Positions 42,359-50,430 are shown, numbered from the stretch's first letter. The stretch is 64,000 nucleotides of DNA from Oceanicella sp. SM1341 (GCF_003448965.1 NZ_QRGC01000010.1:62001-126000); one strand, 5' to 3'. The notes: generated by a model from the sequence alone, not told the origin. Translations and numbers: made by a program.

Positions 42359-43069
42359 ATGCAAAAACTCCTGGACTATGGCCCTCTGCTGCTCGGCGGC
42401 GCGGTCACGACGATCTGCCTCGCGGTGCTGTCGCTGCTGCTGGCCACTCTGCTGGGCGGGTGGGGCGCGCGCGCCAAGCTGCTGCGCCCGCGCGGCGACC
42501 CGCTCAACAAGGGGCTGATCCGGCTGCAGGCGCGCGTCGCCACCGCCTACACCACCCTCGCGCGCGGCATCCCGGACCTCGTGCTGATGCTCATCCTCTA
42601 CTTCGGCGGCCAGCGCGCGCTGAACTGGGTGACCGAACTGGCGGGGCTGGACACGCTGGAGTTCTCGAAGTTCCTCGCCGGCACGCTGGCGATCGGCCTG
42701 CTCTACGGCGCCTATCTCACCGAGACCTTCCGCGGCGCCTGGCTGGCGGTGGCGAAGGGGCAGGGCGAGGCCGCGGAGGCCCTGGGGCTGCGCGGCCTGC
42801 GCGCCTTCCGGCTGGTGCTCTTCCCCCAGTTCGTGCGCCACGCCCTGCCGGGCTACGGCAACGTGTGGCAGGTGCTGGTGAAATCCACCGCCGTGGTCTC
42901 GGTCATCGGGCTGGAGGACCTGGTGGGGCTCGCCAATGACGTGGGCAAGTCGCAACGCGACCCGTTCCTGTTCATGCTGGTGGTGATCGTGGTCTATCTC
43001 GGCATCACCTCGGTCTCGGGCTGGGGCTTCAACCGGCTCGAGAGATACTACTCGCGGGGGATGCGGTGA
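42359..43069 (+). CDS. ABC transporter permease (HisQ type)
   Basis: The 236-residue membrane protein has about five helices and the permease signature around EAAEALGLRGLRAFRLVLFP. It also has YTTLARGIPDLVLMLILYFGG, the PAAT (polar amino acid) permease start motif. It pairs with the next gene to form the transmembrane channel. Its stop overlaps the next ATG in TGATG. No ATPase gene is present on either side in this window. Confidence 0.94.
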   Translation: MQKLLDYGPLLLGGAVTTICLAVLSLLLATLLGGWGARAKLLRPRGDPLNKGLIRLQARVATAYTTLARGIPDLVLMLILYFGGQRALNWVTELAGLDTLEFSKFLAGTLAIGLLYGAYLTETFRGAWLAVAKGQGEAAEALGLRGLRAFRLVLFPQFVRHALPGYGNVWQVLVKSTAVVSVIGLEDLVGLANDVGKSQRDPFLFMLVVIVVYLGITSVSGWGFNRLERYYSRGMR

Positions 43070-43767
43070 TGCGGTTCGACCTCGTCTTCGAGCACTGGGA
43101 CCTGTTCGCCCGCGGCGTGGTGACCACGCTGGAACTGGTGGCGCTGTCGCTTGCCGTGGGGTTCTGCATCGCGCTGCCCTGCGGGCTGGCGCTGGCGCGC
43201 GGGCACCGCAGCGCCCGGCTCATCCGGGCCTATGTCTACGTGTTCCGCGGCACGCCCCTGCTGGTGCAGACCTACCTGTTCTACTACGGGCTGGGCGTGA
43301 CGCTGGGGCAGTACGACTGGGTGCGCGACAGCCTGTTCTGGCCCTTCCTGCGCGATGCCTGGTGGATCGCGCTGCTGGTCTTCTCGCTGAATTCGGGCGC
43401 CTACGCGACGGAGATCATCCGCGGGGCGGTGATCACCATCCCCAGGGGCGAGCTGGAGGCGGCGCGGGCGCTCGGCCTGTCGGACCGCCAGGTGGATTTC
43501 CTGGTGCTCATCCCCTCGGCCCTGCGCCGCGCCCTGCCGCAATACGGCAACGAGGTGGTGTTCATGCTGCATGGCTCGGTGGTGGCCGGCGTCATCACCA
43601 TCCAGGACATCTTCGGCGTGACGCAGACCTTCCGGGCCCGCTACTACGTGGCCTACGAGGGCTTCCTCACCGCCGCTGCGCTCTACATGGCGATCACCTT
43701 CGTCATCGTGCTGATCTTCCGCCAGCTCGAGAAGCGCTACCTGGCCCATCTCGGGTTGAGTCGCTGA
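43069..43767 (+). CDS. ABC transporter permease (HisM type)
   Basis: The 232-residue membrane protein has LIRAYVYVFRGTPLLVQTYLFYYG, the EAARALGLSDRQVDFLVLIP signature loop that contacts the ATPase, and FFSLNSGAYATEII-like helices. It is the second permease of the polar amino-acid uptake system. It is the last transporter gene. The first of four repeated mini-gene units begins only a few bases after its stop, with no terminator between them. The ATP-binding subunit must be encoded elsewhere. Confidence 0.93.
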   Translation: MRFDLVFEHWDLFARGVVTTLELVALSLAVGFCIALPCGLALARGHRSARLIRAYVYVFRGTPLLVQTYLFYYGLGVTLGQYDWVRDSLFWPFLRDAWWIALLVFSLNSGAYATEIIRGAVITIPRGELEAARALGLSDRQVDFLVLIPSALRRALPQYGNEVVFMLHGSVVAGVITIQDIFGVTQTFRARYYVAYEGFLTAAALYMAITFVIVLIFRQLEKRYLAHLGLSR

Positions 43768-43893
43768 GAGCCCTGCGTTTCGCGCATGTCGGCATCCGAA
43801 TTTTTCGCAGTGCAAATTAAAGCCGGCATGCGCCATATCTCTCCCAACGACGCCGGGCTGCCCCTCGGCCGACCCCGAAAGAGAGATACGACC

Positions 43894-44061
43894 ATGAGCA
43901 CGATCACCTACCCGACCAACGAAGAGATGGCCCGCATCGAGCGCGCCGCCCGTGCTTACCGGGCCCAGGTTGTGCGCTCCGGCTTCCGCGCCGCGGGCCA
44001 CGGCATCGCATCCGCATGGCGCGCCCTCGCGGCGGCGCTGCACCGCCCCAGCGCGGCCTGA
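43894..44061 (+). CDS. Mini-gene 1: 55-residue basic helical protein
   Basis: The ATG at 43894 is preceded by AGAGAGATAC and encodes 55 residues. The core is EEMARIERAARAYRAQVVRS followed by GFRAAGHGIASAWRALAAAL, ending HRPSAA. It has a predicted charged helix followed by an amphipathic or weakly hydrophobic helix with arginines. The same layout occurs in the three following genes. This resembles small stress-associated proteins of Rhodobacteraceae, some carrying DUF1127, but I cannot assign a domain. It is followed directly by the invariant CCTCCCT element and a terminator. Confidence 0.75.
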   Translation: MSTITYPTNEEMARIERAARAYRAQVVRSGFRAAGHGIASAWRALAAALHRPSAA

Positions 44062-44073
44062 CACCAGTTTCAA

Positions 44074-44120
44074 AGTTCCTCCCTAGACTTGGGCCGTGTC
44101 CGACACGGTCCTCTTTTTTT
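44074..44120 (+). terminator. Unit 1 CCTCCCT element and terminator
   Basis: The invariant element AGTTCCTCCCTAGACTTG (44074-44091) precedes the stem GGCCGTGTC/GACACGGTC around 44092-44110 and a run of seven T. The CCTCC core is complementary to a Shine-Dalgarno sequence. Confidence 0.85.
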
Positions 44121-44335
44121 GTCCGGAGGGGAGGGTGGACGGTGCGGCAGCCTGCCGCATGTTGCGCATGCGAAGGGGGTCCTCGCGCCCGTTTGCTAAG
44201 GAATGATGAGCAAAGCCTTGCATTTCCTGCATGACAGGGTTCTCGTTTATTGCACTGCACAAAGGTCGGTGTGCGGCGCATATTGAACGCAACGAAAGAC
44301 ATCGGAAACGCCCTCACGCAGCTGAGGAGAGAGAC

Positions 44336-44509
44336 ATGAGCATGACCCGTTCCGCATACCCGTCCTACGACGAGATCACCCGCATCGAGCGCGAAGCGCG
44401 CGAGTACCGTGCCGCCGTTCTGCGCGCGGGCATCCGCGCCACCGGCCGCGGCATCTCCGCCGCCTGGCGCGCGCTGGCCTCGATCCTGCATCGGCCGACC
44501 GCGGCCTGA
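44336..44509 (+). CDS. Mini-gene 2: 57-residue basic helical protein
   Basis: The ATG at 44336 follows GAGGAGAGAG, a strong ribosome-binding site, and gives 57 residues. The conserved parts are YDEITRIEREAREYRAAVLR, AGIRATGRGISAAWRALASI and HRPTAA. It differs from unit 1 at many positions yet keeps the pattern, and third positions are GC-rich, indicating real coding pressure. Its 5' block (CCTTGCATTTCCTGCATGACAGGG) is the most divergent of the four. Confidence 0.75.
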   Translation: MSMTRSAYPSYDEITRIEREAREYRAAVLRAGIRATGRGISAAWRALASILHRPTAA

Positions 44510-44521
44510 TACCCCATTCAG

Positions 44522-44568
44522 AGTTCCTCCCTAGACTTGGGCCGTGTCCGACACGGCCCAATTTTTTT
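44522..44568 (+). terminator. Unit 2 CCTCCCT element and terminator
   Basis: AGTTCCTCCCTAGACTTG (44522-44539) is followed by a perfect stem GGGCCGTGTC/GACACGGCCC (44539-44559) and seven T. The whole 3' element is nearly identical to unit 1. Confidence 0.88.
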
Positions 44569-44746
44569 GCCCGAACGCCAGGCCGCGCCGAAGCTGCGGC
44601 GCCGACAGCGGCGAGACCGGGGCGAGCCTTGCGTTTCGTGCATGTCGGGATGTTAATTTTTCGGACTGCAAAATAATCCGGAGAAGGTGCATCTTCTTCT
44701 CAACGCAAACGCAACCGGCCTCAGATCGAGGCAGAGAGAGAACGCC

Positions 44747-44908
44747 ATGACCAGCTACCGGTCTTACGAAGAAATCGCCCGCATCGAACGCGCCGCCCGC
44801 GAGCACCGCGCCGCTGTTCTGCGCTCCGGCCTCCGGGCCACCGGCCGCGGCATCGCCGCCGCCTGGCACGCCGTCGCCGCGATGTTCCATCGCCCCACGG
44901 CCGCCTGA
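44747..44908 (+). CDS. Mini-gene 3: 53-residue basic helical protein
   Basis: The ATG at 44747 follows GAGAGAGAAC and encodes 53 residues: YRSYEEIARIERAAREHRAA, VLRSGLRATGRGIAAAWHAV and AAMFHRPTAA. It is very similar to unit 4, suggesting that these two arose by the latest duplication. The 5' block carries TTGCGTTTCG and, further on, TTAATTTTTC, which could include a promoter. No known domain is assigned. Confidence 0.75.
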   Translation: MTSYRSYEEIARIERAAREHRAAVLRSGLRATGRGIAAAWHAVAAMFHRPTAA

Positions 44909-44920
44909 CACCAGTTTCAG

Positions 44921-44967
44921 AGTTCCTCCCTAGACTTGAGCCGTGTTTGTCACGGCTCATTTTTTTT
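44921..44967 (+). terminator. Unit 3 CCTCCCT element and terminator
   Basis: AGTTCCTCCCTAGACTTG (44921-44938) is followed by stem GAGCCGTG/CACGGCTC (44938-44958) and eight T. The stem base pairs differ from those of units 1 and 2 by compensating changes (G-C to A-T at the base), which supports selection on structure. Confidence 0.88.
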
Positions 44968-45141
44968 GTCCGGATCCCAGAGAGTTGCGCCAGTGCGGAG
45001 GCCGAGCCCTGCGTTTCGCGCATGTCGGCATCCGAATTTTTCAGGGTGCAAAATAATCAGCCCGCAAGGCATGTTGGTTTCAACGCAACGACGCAGACAC
45101 ATGCCCGGCAACACCGCTTACCGGCGACCGAGGAGAGAGAG

Positions 45142-45312
45142 ATGACCATGTCCAGCAACTATCTGTCCCACGACGACATCGCCCGTTTCGAGCGGGCCGC
45201 GCGCGAGCACCGTGCCGCCGTCCTGCGCTCCGGCCTCCGGGCCACCGGCCGCGGCATCGCCGCCGCCTGGCATGCCGTCGCGGCGATGTTCCATCGCCCT
45301 TCGGCCGCCTGA
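45142..45312 (+). CDS. Mini-gene 4: 56-residue basic helical protein
   Basis: The ATG at 45142 follows GAGGAGAGAGAG and gives 56 residues, with SHDDIARFERAAREHRAAVL, RSGLRATGRGIAAAWHAVAA and MFHRPSAA. From the second helix on it is almost identical to unit 3. Its 5' block CTGCGTTTCGCGCATGTCGG is identical to that of unit 1, so the array shows a mosaic of duplication or conversion events. The function is unknown. Confidence 0.75.
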   Translation: MTMSSNYLSHDDIARFERAAREHRAAVLRSGLRATGRGIAAAWHAVAAMFHRPSAA

Positions 45313-45324
45313 CACCAGTTTCAA

Positions 45325-45371
45325 AGTTCCTCCCTAGACTTGGGCCGTGTTTGTCACGGCCCATTTTTTTT
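45325..45371 (+). terminator. Unit 4 CCTCCCT element and terminator
   Basis: AGTTCCTCCCTAGACTTG (45325-45342) precedes stem GGGCCGTG/CACGGCCC (45342-45362) and eight T. Confidence 0.88.
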
Positions 45372-45483
45372 GTCCGCCTGCAGCGGGCAGGGCGCGCGAC
45401 CGCGGGTTTTCTTCGTCGCGTCGCCGCAGTATGACCTGCGCGAAATGCCGGCGCTGTGCCGGCCCTTCAGCTTGAGGGACGCC

Positions 45484-46677
45484 ATGCTGTTCGACCGACC
45501 CACCGTGCGACTGCGCCCCAGGCCCGGCCGGCGCTCCGCCGCCGCCGGTGCACCTTGGTCCTTTACCGATGAAGTGGTGCTCGACCGCCGGACCAAGGCG
45601 ATCCTGCCCGGCACCATCGCCACGCTCGAATCTGCCGAGCGCGAGCCGATGGGCACCGTGGCGGTGAACCCGGGTTCGCGAATCGTGCTGCGCCATCTCG
45701 ACCCCGATCCGTCTGCCGAGATCGACGAGGCCTGGCTGCGCAGCCGGCTGACGCGGGCGCTGGAGCTGCGCGAGGTCCTGTTCGATGCGCCCTTCTACCG
45801 GCTCGTTCACGCCGAGGCCGACGGACTGCCGGGCGTGATCATCGACCGGTTCGGCGATGCCGCGGTCATCCAGCCCAACGCGGCCTGGGCCGACCTGCTC
45901 GTGGAGGCGCTGGTGTCTGCCCTGCAGGCGGTGACCGGCGTGACGACCGTGGTGGTGAACGGCCAGGGCCGTGCGCGCGGTCTGGAGGGGCTGCCGGAAC
46001 GCATGGACATCCTGCGTGGCCGGGTGGAGGCGCCGATCCCCGTGCCGATGAACGGGGCCGTCTACATGGCGGACCTCATCGGCGGGCAGAAAACCGGACT
46101 GTTCTTCGACCAACGGCCGAACCATGCCTTCGCCGCCCGGCTGGGGCGCGGGCGCGATGTGCTCGACGTGTTCAGCCACGTGGGCGGGTTCGGGCTTGCG
46201 GCGCTGGCGGCGGGGGCGTCGTCGGCGCTTGCGGTCGATGGCTCTGCCGCGGCGCTCGAACTGGCGGCGCAGGGGGCAGAGGCGGCCGGGCTCTCGGCCC
46301 GGTTCGACACGCGCAGGGGCGATGCCTTCGACACCATGGCGGCGCTGGCGGCGGAAGGGGCGCGATTCGGCATGGTGATCTGCGACCCGCCTGCCTTTGC
46401 CCCGTCGAAGGCGGCGCTGGAGCCGGGGCTGCGCGCCTACGAGAAGGTGGCGCGGCTCGGGGCGTCGCTCGTGTCGCCCGGCGGGTTCCTCGGCCTGTGT
46501 TCCTGCTCGCACGCGGCGGACCTGGAGCGCTTCCGTGCCGCCTCGCTGCGGGGCGTGGCGCGGGCGCGCCGGCAGGGGCAGATCCTGCACGTGGGCGGCC
46601 CGGGGCCGGACCATCCGGTGCATTCGGCGCTCTCCGAGACCTCCTACCTCAAGGCGATCTTCCTGAGGCTCGACTGA
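45484..46677 (+). CDS. RlmI-like class I SAM-dependent rRNA (cytosine) methyltransferase
   Basis: The 397-residue protein starts at the ATG encoding MLFDRPTVRLRPRPGRR, with a PUA-like N-terminus (LPGTIATLESAEREPMGTVA, AVNPGSRIVLR). It continues with EADGLPGVIIDRFGD, GLFFDQRPNHAFAA, VLDVFSHVGGFGLAALAAG and the catalytic region VICDPPAFAPSKAALEPG, as in the RlmI/YccW group of 23S rRNA m5C methyltransferases. The upstream unit-4 terminator makes it a separate transcription unit. It overlaps the PIN gene by one base (TGATG), so they are co-translated. Confidence 0.9.
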   Translation: MLFDRPTVRLRPRPGRRSAAAGAPWSFTDEVVLDRRTKAILPGTIATLESAEREPMGTVAVNPGSRIVLRHLDPDPSAEIDEAWLRSRLTRALELREVLFDAPFYRLVHAEADGLPGVIIDRFGDAAVIQPNAAWADLLVEALVSALQAVTGVTTVVVNGQGRARGLEGLPERMDILRGRVEAPIPVPMNGAVYMADLIGGQKTGLFFDQRPNHAFAARLGRGRDVLDVFSHVGGFGLAALAAGASSALAVDGSAAALELAAQGAEAAGLSARFDTRRGDAFDTMAALAAEGARFGMVICDPPAFAPSKAALEPGLRAYEKVARLGASLVSPGGFLGLCSCSHAADLERFRAASLRGVARARRQGQILHVGGPGPDHPVHSALSETSYLKAIFLRLD

Positions 46678-47213
46678 TGCGCGCGGTGCTCGACGCCTGT
46701 GTGCTCTACCCGACGGCGACGCGCACCCTGCTGCTGGCGGCGGCCGAGGCCGGCGTGCTCACCCCGGTCTGGTCGGCGCGGATCCTCGAGGAATGGGCCC
46801 GTGCCATGGCGCGGGGCGGCGCCGCGTCCGAGGCGGCGACGCGTGCCGAAATCGCCGCGCTGGAAGCGCGCTGGCAGGCGAGCGTGGTTCCCCGCGTGCT
46901 GGAGCATGACCTGCCCGATGCGGACGACACGCATGTGCTCGGCGCCTGTCTCGCGGGGGGAGCGGACACGTTGGTGACGCGGAACCTGCGGGACTTTCCG
47001 CTGCGGCGTCTCACCCCGCTGGGCGTTGCCCGGACAGACCCGGACAGCCTGTTGCTGGGCCTCGTGCGCGACGGCCTTGCGCTGGCGGAGCAGGCGGAGG
47101 CCATGCGCAGGGCCGCCGGCTGGAGCGGCGACCTGCGCTCGTTTCTCAAGCGCGCCGGCCTGCCGCGGCTGGGCAAGCACCTCTGTGGTGCCGCTCTGGC
47201 GGCCCGGGGCTAG
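46677..47213 (+). CDS. PIN-domain protein
   Basis: The 178-residue protein starts MRAVLDACVLYPTATRTLLL, a PIN-domain start with the first acidic residue. WSARILEEWARAMARGG and DADDTHVLGACLAGGADTLVTRNLRDFP follow, holding the other acidic residues of the metal site. PIN domains are RNases, often toxins, but no antitoxin gene is adjacent and it is coupled to an rRNA methyltransferase gene. It is more likely a housekeeping RNA-processing protein of the type conserved in Rhodobacterales. The 3' end overlaps the convergent TetR gene by four bases. Confidence 0.85.
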   Translation: MRAVLDACVLYPTATRTLLLAAAEAGVLTPVWSARILEEWARAMARGGAASEAATRAEIAALEARWQASVVPRVLEHDLPDADDTHVLGACLAGGADTLVTRNLRDFPLRRLTPLGVARTDPDSLLLGLVRDGLALAEQAEAMRRAAGWSGDLRSFLKRAGLPRLGKHLCGAALAARG

Positions 47214-47812
47214 GAGGCCAGCGCGGCCGGACTGCTGGCACGAAGCTGCGCGAGGGCGCCGTCGGCGATGCTGCGCAGCCAGGGCTCGCCCGGAGAGGTG
47301 CGCGAGAGCACCCTTATCGAGACGACTGCCCCCAGCAACACCCGCGCGAGGTCCCGGACCGGCGCTTCGGGCGCGAGGGAACCTTGCGTGACGGCGCGCT
47401 CCAGGGCGCGCAGGAGGGCCGCCTCGAGCTCGCCCAACCCGCCGCTCACCGCGGCGCGGATCTCCTTGTCGAGCGCCACGGGGCTGGCGGCCGAGTTCAC
47501 CAGCAGGCAGCCGCAGGGGTCGGCCGCGGAAACCAGCACGATCGAGCCGAGGAAGCACTCGATCGCGGCGAGCGGGTCTGCCGAGCGGTCGAGCAGGGCG
47601 ATGCGCCGGCGTGGCGAGGCGTCCATGTAGGCTTCGAGCGCGCGCAGGAACAGGGTCTTCTTGTCGCCGAAGGCGTTGTAGAGGCTGGACGATTTCAGCC
47701 CCATCTCGCGCTCGAGATCGCGCATCGAGGAGGCGTGGTAGCCGCGCTCCCGAAAGCAGGCGATGGCGCCGTCCATGGCGCGCGTCTCGTCAAAGCTGCG
47801 ATATCTGCCCAT
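47210..47812 (-). CDS. TetR family transcriptional regulator
   Basis: Using the ATG encoding MGRYRSFDETRAMDGAIACF, preceded by AAGGGG, the protein is 200 residues. The DNA-binding domain has YHASSMRDLEREMGLKSSSLYNAF, the family's helix-turn-helix, and DPCGCLLVNSA later, a feature of the YcfQ/AcuR-like TetR group. It converges with the PIN gene. No obvious target gene is adjacent; a self-operator may lie in the 508-base region upstream. Confidence 0.9.
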   Translation of the reverse strand: MGRYRSFDETRAMDGAIACFRERGYHASSMRDLEREMGLKSSSLYNAFGDKKTLFLRALEAYMDASPRRRIALLDRSADPLAAIECFLGSIVLVSAADPCGCLLVNSAASPVALDKEIRAAVSGGLGELEAALLRALERAVTQGSLAPEAPVRDLARVLLGAVVSIRVLSRTSPGEPWLRSIADGALAQLRASSPAALAS

Positions 47813-48320
47813 TGCAAACCCCTTCTCGCGGTCGAACACCCGCACGCCGGCGGCCTCCCGGGTGACTGAAGATCTGGAGCGCATGTTTCAGAATCAAGTC
47901 CCCCACACCGACCCGCGGCCATGGAAGGGGTACCCGCGGCGAATTGCAACCGCCGTTCACGGATCGTGCACGGCCGCGGCCGGGGCGGGGCCGGCGATTG
48001 TGCACCCCGAGAGTGTTGCCCGGCCTTCATGGCCCGGGTCCGGAAGCTCGACGCGCAAGCGGGCAGCTGTGCGCCGCGGGGCGCCGGTAAGCCATCCTCT
48101 CAGCCGGTCACGAAGGGAGCCAGGCCTTCGGCGCCACGGGGCATCGGCGGGCCGGAAGGGGCACGTCATCATGGTGCGGGCCGGGCAGATGCCCGGGGCG
48201 GTCGGCGCCCTTGCGGAGGCGCCCGGCGTTCGGAACCCTTGTCAACCGGGCCCCGGGGCGGCATTAGACTGCCAGCGGGGCGTGGCCCCGTTTCGTGGCA
48301 CAATTGCAGGAGATCCGGGA
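47813..48320. other. Long intergenic region upstream of the TetR and carbonic anhydrase genes
   Basis: This 508-base region between divergent genes has no convincing coding frame and no RNA gene I can recognise. Near its right end TTGTCA (48239-48244) and CATTAG (48262-48267), 17 bases apart, form a weak promoter candidate for the carbonic anhydrase gene. Confidence 0.45.
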
Positions 48321-48923
48321 ATGGACAGGCTCGTCGAAGGGTACAGGCGGTTTCGCGAGGGGGTGTGGCCGGAGCAGCGCGCGCGCTACGAGACCCTGTC
48401 GGAGATCGGCCAGAGCCCCGAGGCGCTGGTGATTTCCTGCTCGGATTCGCGGGTGGACCCGGCGACGGTGTTCAACGCCCGGCCCGGCGAGATCTTCGTG
48501 GTGCGCAACGTGGCGGGCCTGGTGCCGCCCTATGAGCCCGATGGCCGGCGGCACGGCACCTCGGCGGCGCTGGAATACGCCGTGCGGGTGCTGAAGGTCG
48601 ACCGGATCGTGGTGCTGGGCCATGCCCAGTGCGGCGGCGTGCAGGGCCTGGTGCAGGGCATGCCGGCGGAAGTGAGCGACTTCCTGGAGACCTGGATGAG
48701 CACCGCCTCGGAGGTGCTGAAGAACAGCCCGCCCGAGGGCGTGGACCCGCTCGAGTTCTACGAGACCGAGGTGGTGCGCGTGTCGCTTGCCAACCTGATG
48801 ACCTTCCCCTGGGTGCGCGAGGCGGTGGAGGCCGGGCGGCTGCAGCTCGCCGGGTTCCGCTTCGGCATCGCCGAGGGCAAGCTGCTGCGCCTGGTCGACG
48901 GCGCCTTCGTCGAGGTGGAGTGA
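48321..48923 (+). CDS. Beta-class carbonic anhydrase
   Basis: The start follows GGAGATCCGGGA and gives 200 residues. Zinc ligands are C40 in VISCSDSRVD, H101 and C104 in LGHAQCGGV, and the catalytic D42-R44 dyad is intact. The enzyme hydrates CO2 to bicarbonate in the cytoplasm. It supplies bicarbonate for carboxylations such as acetyl-CoA carboxylase and may matter given the nearby fatty-acid genes. It converges with dnaB. Confidence 0.96.
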   Translation: MDRLVEGYRRFREGVWPEQRARYETLSEIGQSPEALVISCSDSRVDPATVFNARPGEIFVVRNVAGLVPPYEPDGRRHGTSAALEYAVRVLKVDRIVVLGHAQCGGVQGLVQGMPAEVSDFLETWMSTASEVLKNSPPEGVDPLEFYETEVVRVSLANLMTFPWVREAVEAGRLQLAGFRFGIAEGKLLRLVDGAFVEVE

Positions 48924-48954
48924 GCCTCCCGGGGCCGGGCGGCTGCGCCCGGCC

Positions 48955-50430
48955 TCAGAATTCGCTCTCGTAGCCCTGCTGGTAGGGTTTCACCAGGTTG
49001 CCGAACCGGGTGAAGCGGCCTTCGAAGGAGAGTTCCACGGTGCCGATGGGCCCGTGGCGCTGCTTGCCGATGATCACCTCGGCCTTGTTGTGCACGCGCT
49101 CCATCGCCTCCTGCCAGGCGATCATCTTCTCGGCGTCGTGTTCGGAGGGCTTCTCGCGCTCCTTGTAGTATTCCTCGCGGAACACGAACATCACCACGTC
49201 GGCGTCCTGCTCGATCGAGCCGGATTCGCGCAGGTCGGAGAGCTGGGGGCGCTTGTCCTCGCGGCTCTCGACCTGGCGGGAGAGCTGGGAGAGCGCGATC
49301 ACCGGCACGTTCAGCTCCTTCGCGATGGCCTTCAGGCCCTGGGTGATCTCGGAGACCTCGTTCACGCGGCTGTCCTTCGCGGTGGCGGGGCGGACGAGCT
49401 GGAGGTAGTCGATCACCACCACGTCGAGCCCGTGCTGGCGCTTGAGGCGCCGGGCGCGGGCGGCGAGGGTGGAGATCGGCAGGGCCGGCGTGTCGTCGAT
49501 GTAGAGCGGCATCTTCTCGAGCGCCTTCGCGGCCTCGACGAAGCGGCGGAACTCCTCCTCGGTCATGTCGCCGCGGCGGATCTGCTCGGAGGGCACCTCG
49601 GCCTGCTCGGAGAGGATGCGCGCGGCGAGCTGCTCGGCCGACATCTCGAGCGAGAAGAAGCCGACAACGCCGCCGTCGACCGTGCCTTCGGTGCCATCGG
49701 GGCGCAGGCCGCGGCGGTGGGCCTTGGCGATGTTGAAGGCGACGTTGGTGGCAAGCGACGTCTTGCCCATCGAGGGGCGGCCGGCGAGGATCAGCAGGTC
49801 GGAGGGGTGGAGGCCGCCGAGCTTGCGGTCCATGTCCACCAGCCCGGTGGAGATGCCAGCGAGGCCGCCGTCACGCTGGTAGGCGGCGTTGGCGACGTTC
49901 ACCGCCTCGGTGACCGCCTTGAGGAACGACTGGAAGCCGCCCTCGTACTTGCCCTTCTCGGCGAGGGTGTAGAGCTGCTGCTCGGCATCGGTGATCTGCT
50001 CGCGGGGGTCGGAGTCCACGTCCACCGTGCCGGCCTTGCCGGTGATGCCCTCGCCGATGCGGATCAGGTCGCGGCGGATGGCGAGGTCATAGACGATCTG
50101 GGCGTAGTCGCGCGCCGCGAAGGCGGAGATCGCCGCACCCGAGAGGCGGGTGAGGTAGGCGGGGCCGCCGAGTTCGGCCAGGCCCGGGTCGTCGGAGAGG
50201 AAGGTCGCCACGGTGGTGGGCGTGGCGAGCGTGTTCTTGAGCACGCGCTGCTGGATGATCTCGTAGATGCGCTTGTGGACGGGGTCGAAGAAATGGTGGG
50301 GGTCGATGATGCTCGCCACCTGGTCGAACACGTCGTTGTTGTTCAGCAGCACGCCGAGCAGGGCCTGCTCCGCCTCGATGTTGTGCGGGGCGGGGGTGGT
50401 GCTCTGCGGGGTGTGTGATCCGTCGGCCAT
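48955..50430 (-). CDS. dnaB: Replicative DNA helicase DnaB
   Basis: The start at MADGSHTPQSTTPAPHNIEA gives 491 residues. The N-terminal domain has EQALLGVLLNNNDVFDQVAS. The C-terminal RecA-like ATPase has GRPSMGKTSLA (Walker A), VVIDYLQLV (Walker B region), and SDLRESGSIEQDADVVMF, the DnaB DNA-binding loop region. It unwinds DNA at the replication fork as a hexamer. No intein or insertion is seen. It is transcribed after rplI-rpsR-rpsF but separated from it by a terminator. Confidence 0.97.
   Translation of the reverse strand: MADGSHTPQSTTPAPHNIEAEQALLGVLLNNNDVFDQVASIIDPHHFFDPVHKRIYEIIQQRVLKNTLATPTTVATFLSDDPGLAELGGPAYLTRLSGAAISAFAARDYAQIVYDLAIRRDLIRIGEGITGKAGTVDVDSDPREQITDAEQQLYTLAEKGKYEGGFQSFLKAVTEAVNVANAAYQRDGGLAGISTGLVDMDRKLGGLHPSDLLILAGRPSMGKTSLATNVAFNIAKAHRRGLRPDGTEGTVDGGVVGFFSLEMSAEQLAARILSEQAEVPSEQIRRGDMTEEEFRRFVEAAKALEKMPLYIDDTPALPISTLAARARRLKRQHGLDVVVIDYLQLVRPATAKDSRVNEVSEITQGLKAIAKELNVPVIALSQLSRQVESREDKRPQLSDLRESGSIEQDADVVMFVFREEYYKEREKPSEHDAEKMIAWQEAMERVHNKAEVIIGKQRHGPIGTVELSFEGRFTRFGNLVKPYQQGYESEF

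Larger units (their letters stand above)
43770..45371 (+). repeat. Array of four tandem mini-gene units
   Basis: Four consecutive units of about 350-440 bases each contain, in the same order, four parts. These are a 5' block built on CTGCGTTTCGCGCATGTCGG (begins about 43771, 44216, 44628, 45007), a small open frame of 53-57 codons, the 18-base invariant 3' element AGTTCCTCCCTAGACTTG, and a terminator hairpin with a T-run. The units differ in sequence but are plainly paralogous, so the array grew by tandem duplication. Each unit seems to be a self-contained transcription unit. Confidence 0.9.

Noticed and set aside
43770-45371. CRISPR array in the repeated region
   Set aside because: Units are about 400 bases long and contain coding frames and terminators, not short repeats with unique spacers.
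46677-47213. PIN protein as a toxin-antitoxin toxin
   Set aside because: No small antitoxin gene precedes it. It is translationally coupled to an rRNA methyltransferase gene, and its convergent neighbour is a TetR regulator.
48934-48953. Terminator between the carbonic anhydrase gene and dnaB
   Set aside because: A GCCGGGCG/CGCCCGGC hairpin is present, but no T-run follows on either strand, so I do not list it as an intrinsic terminator.
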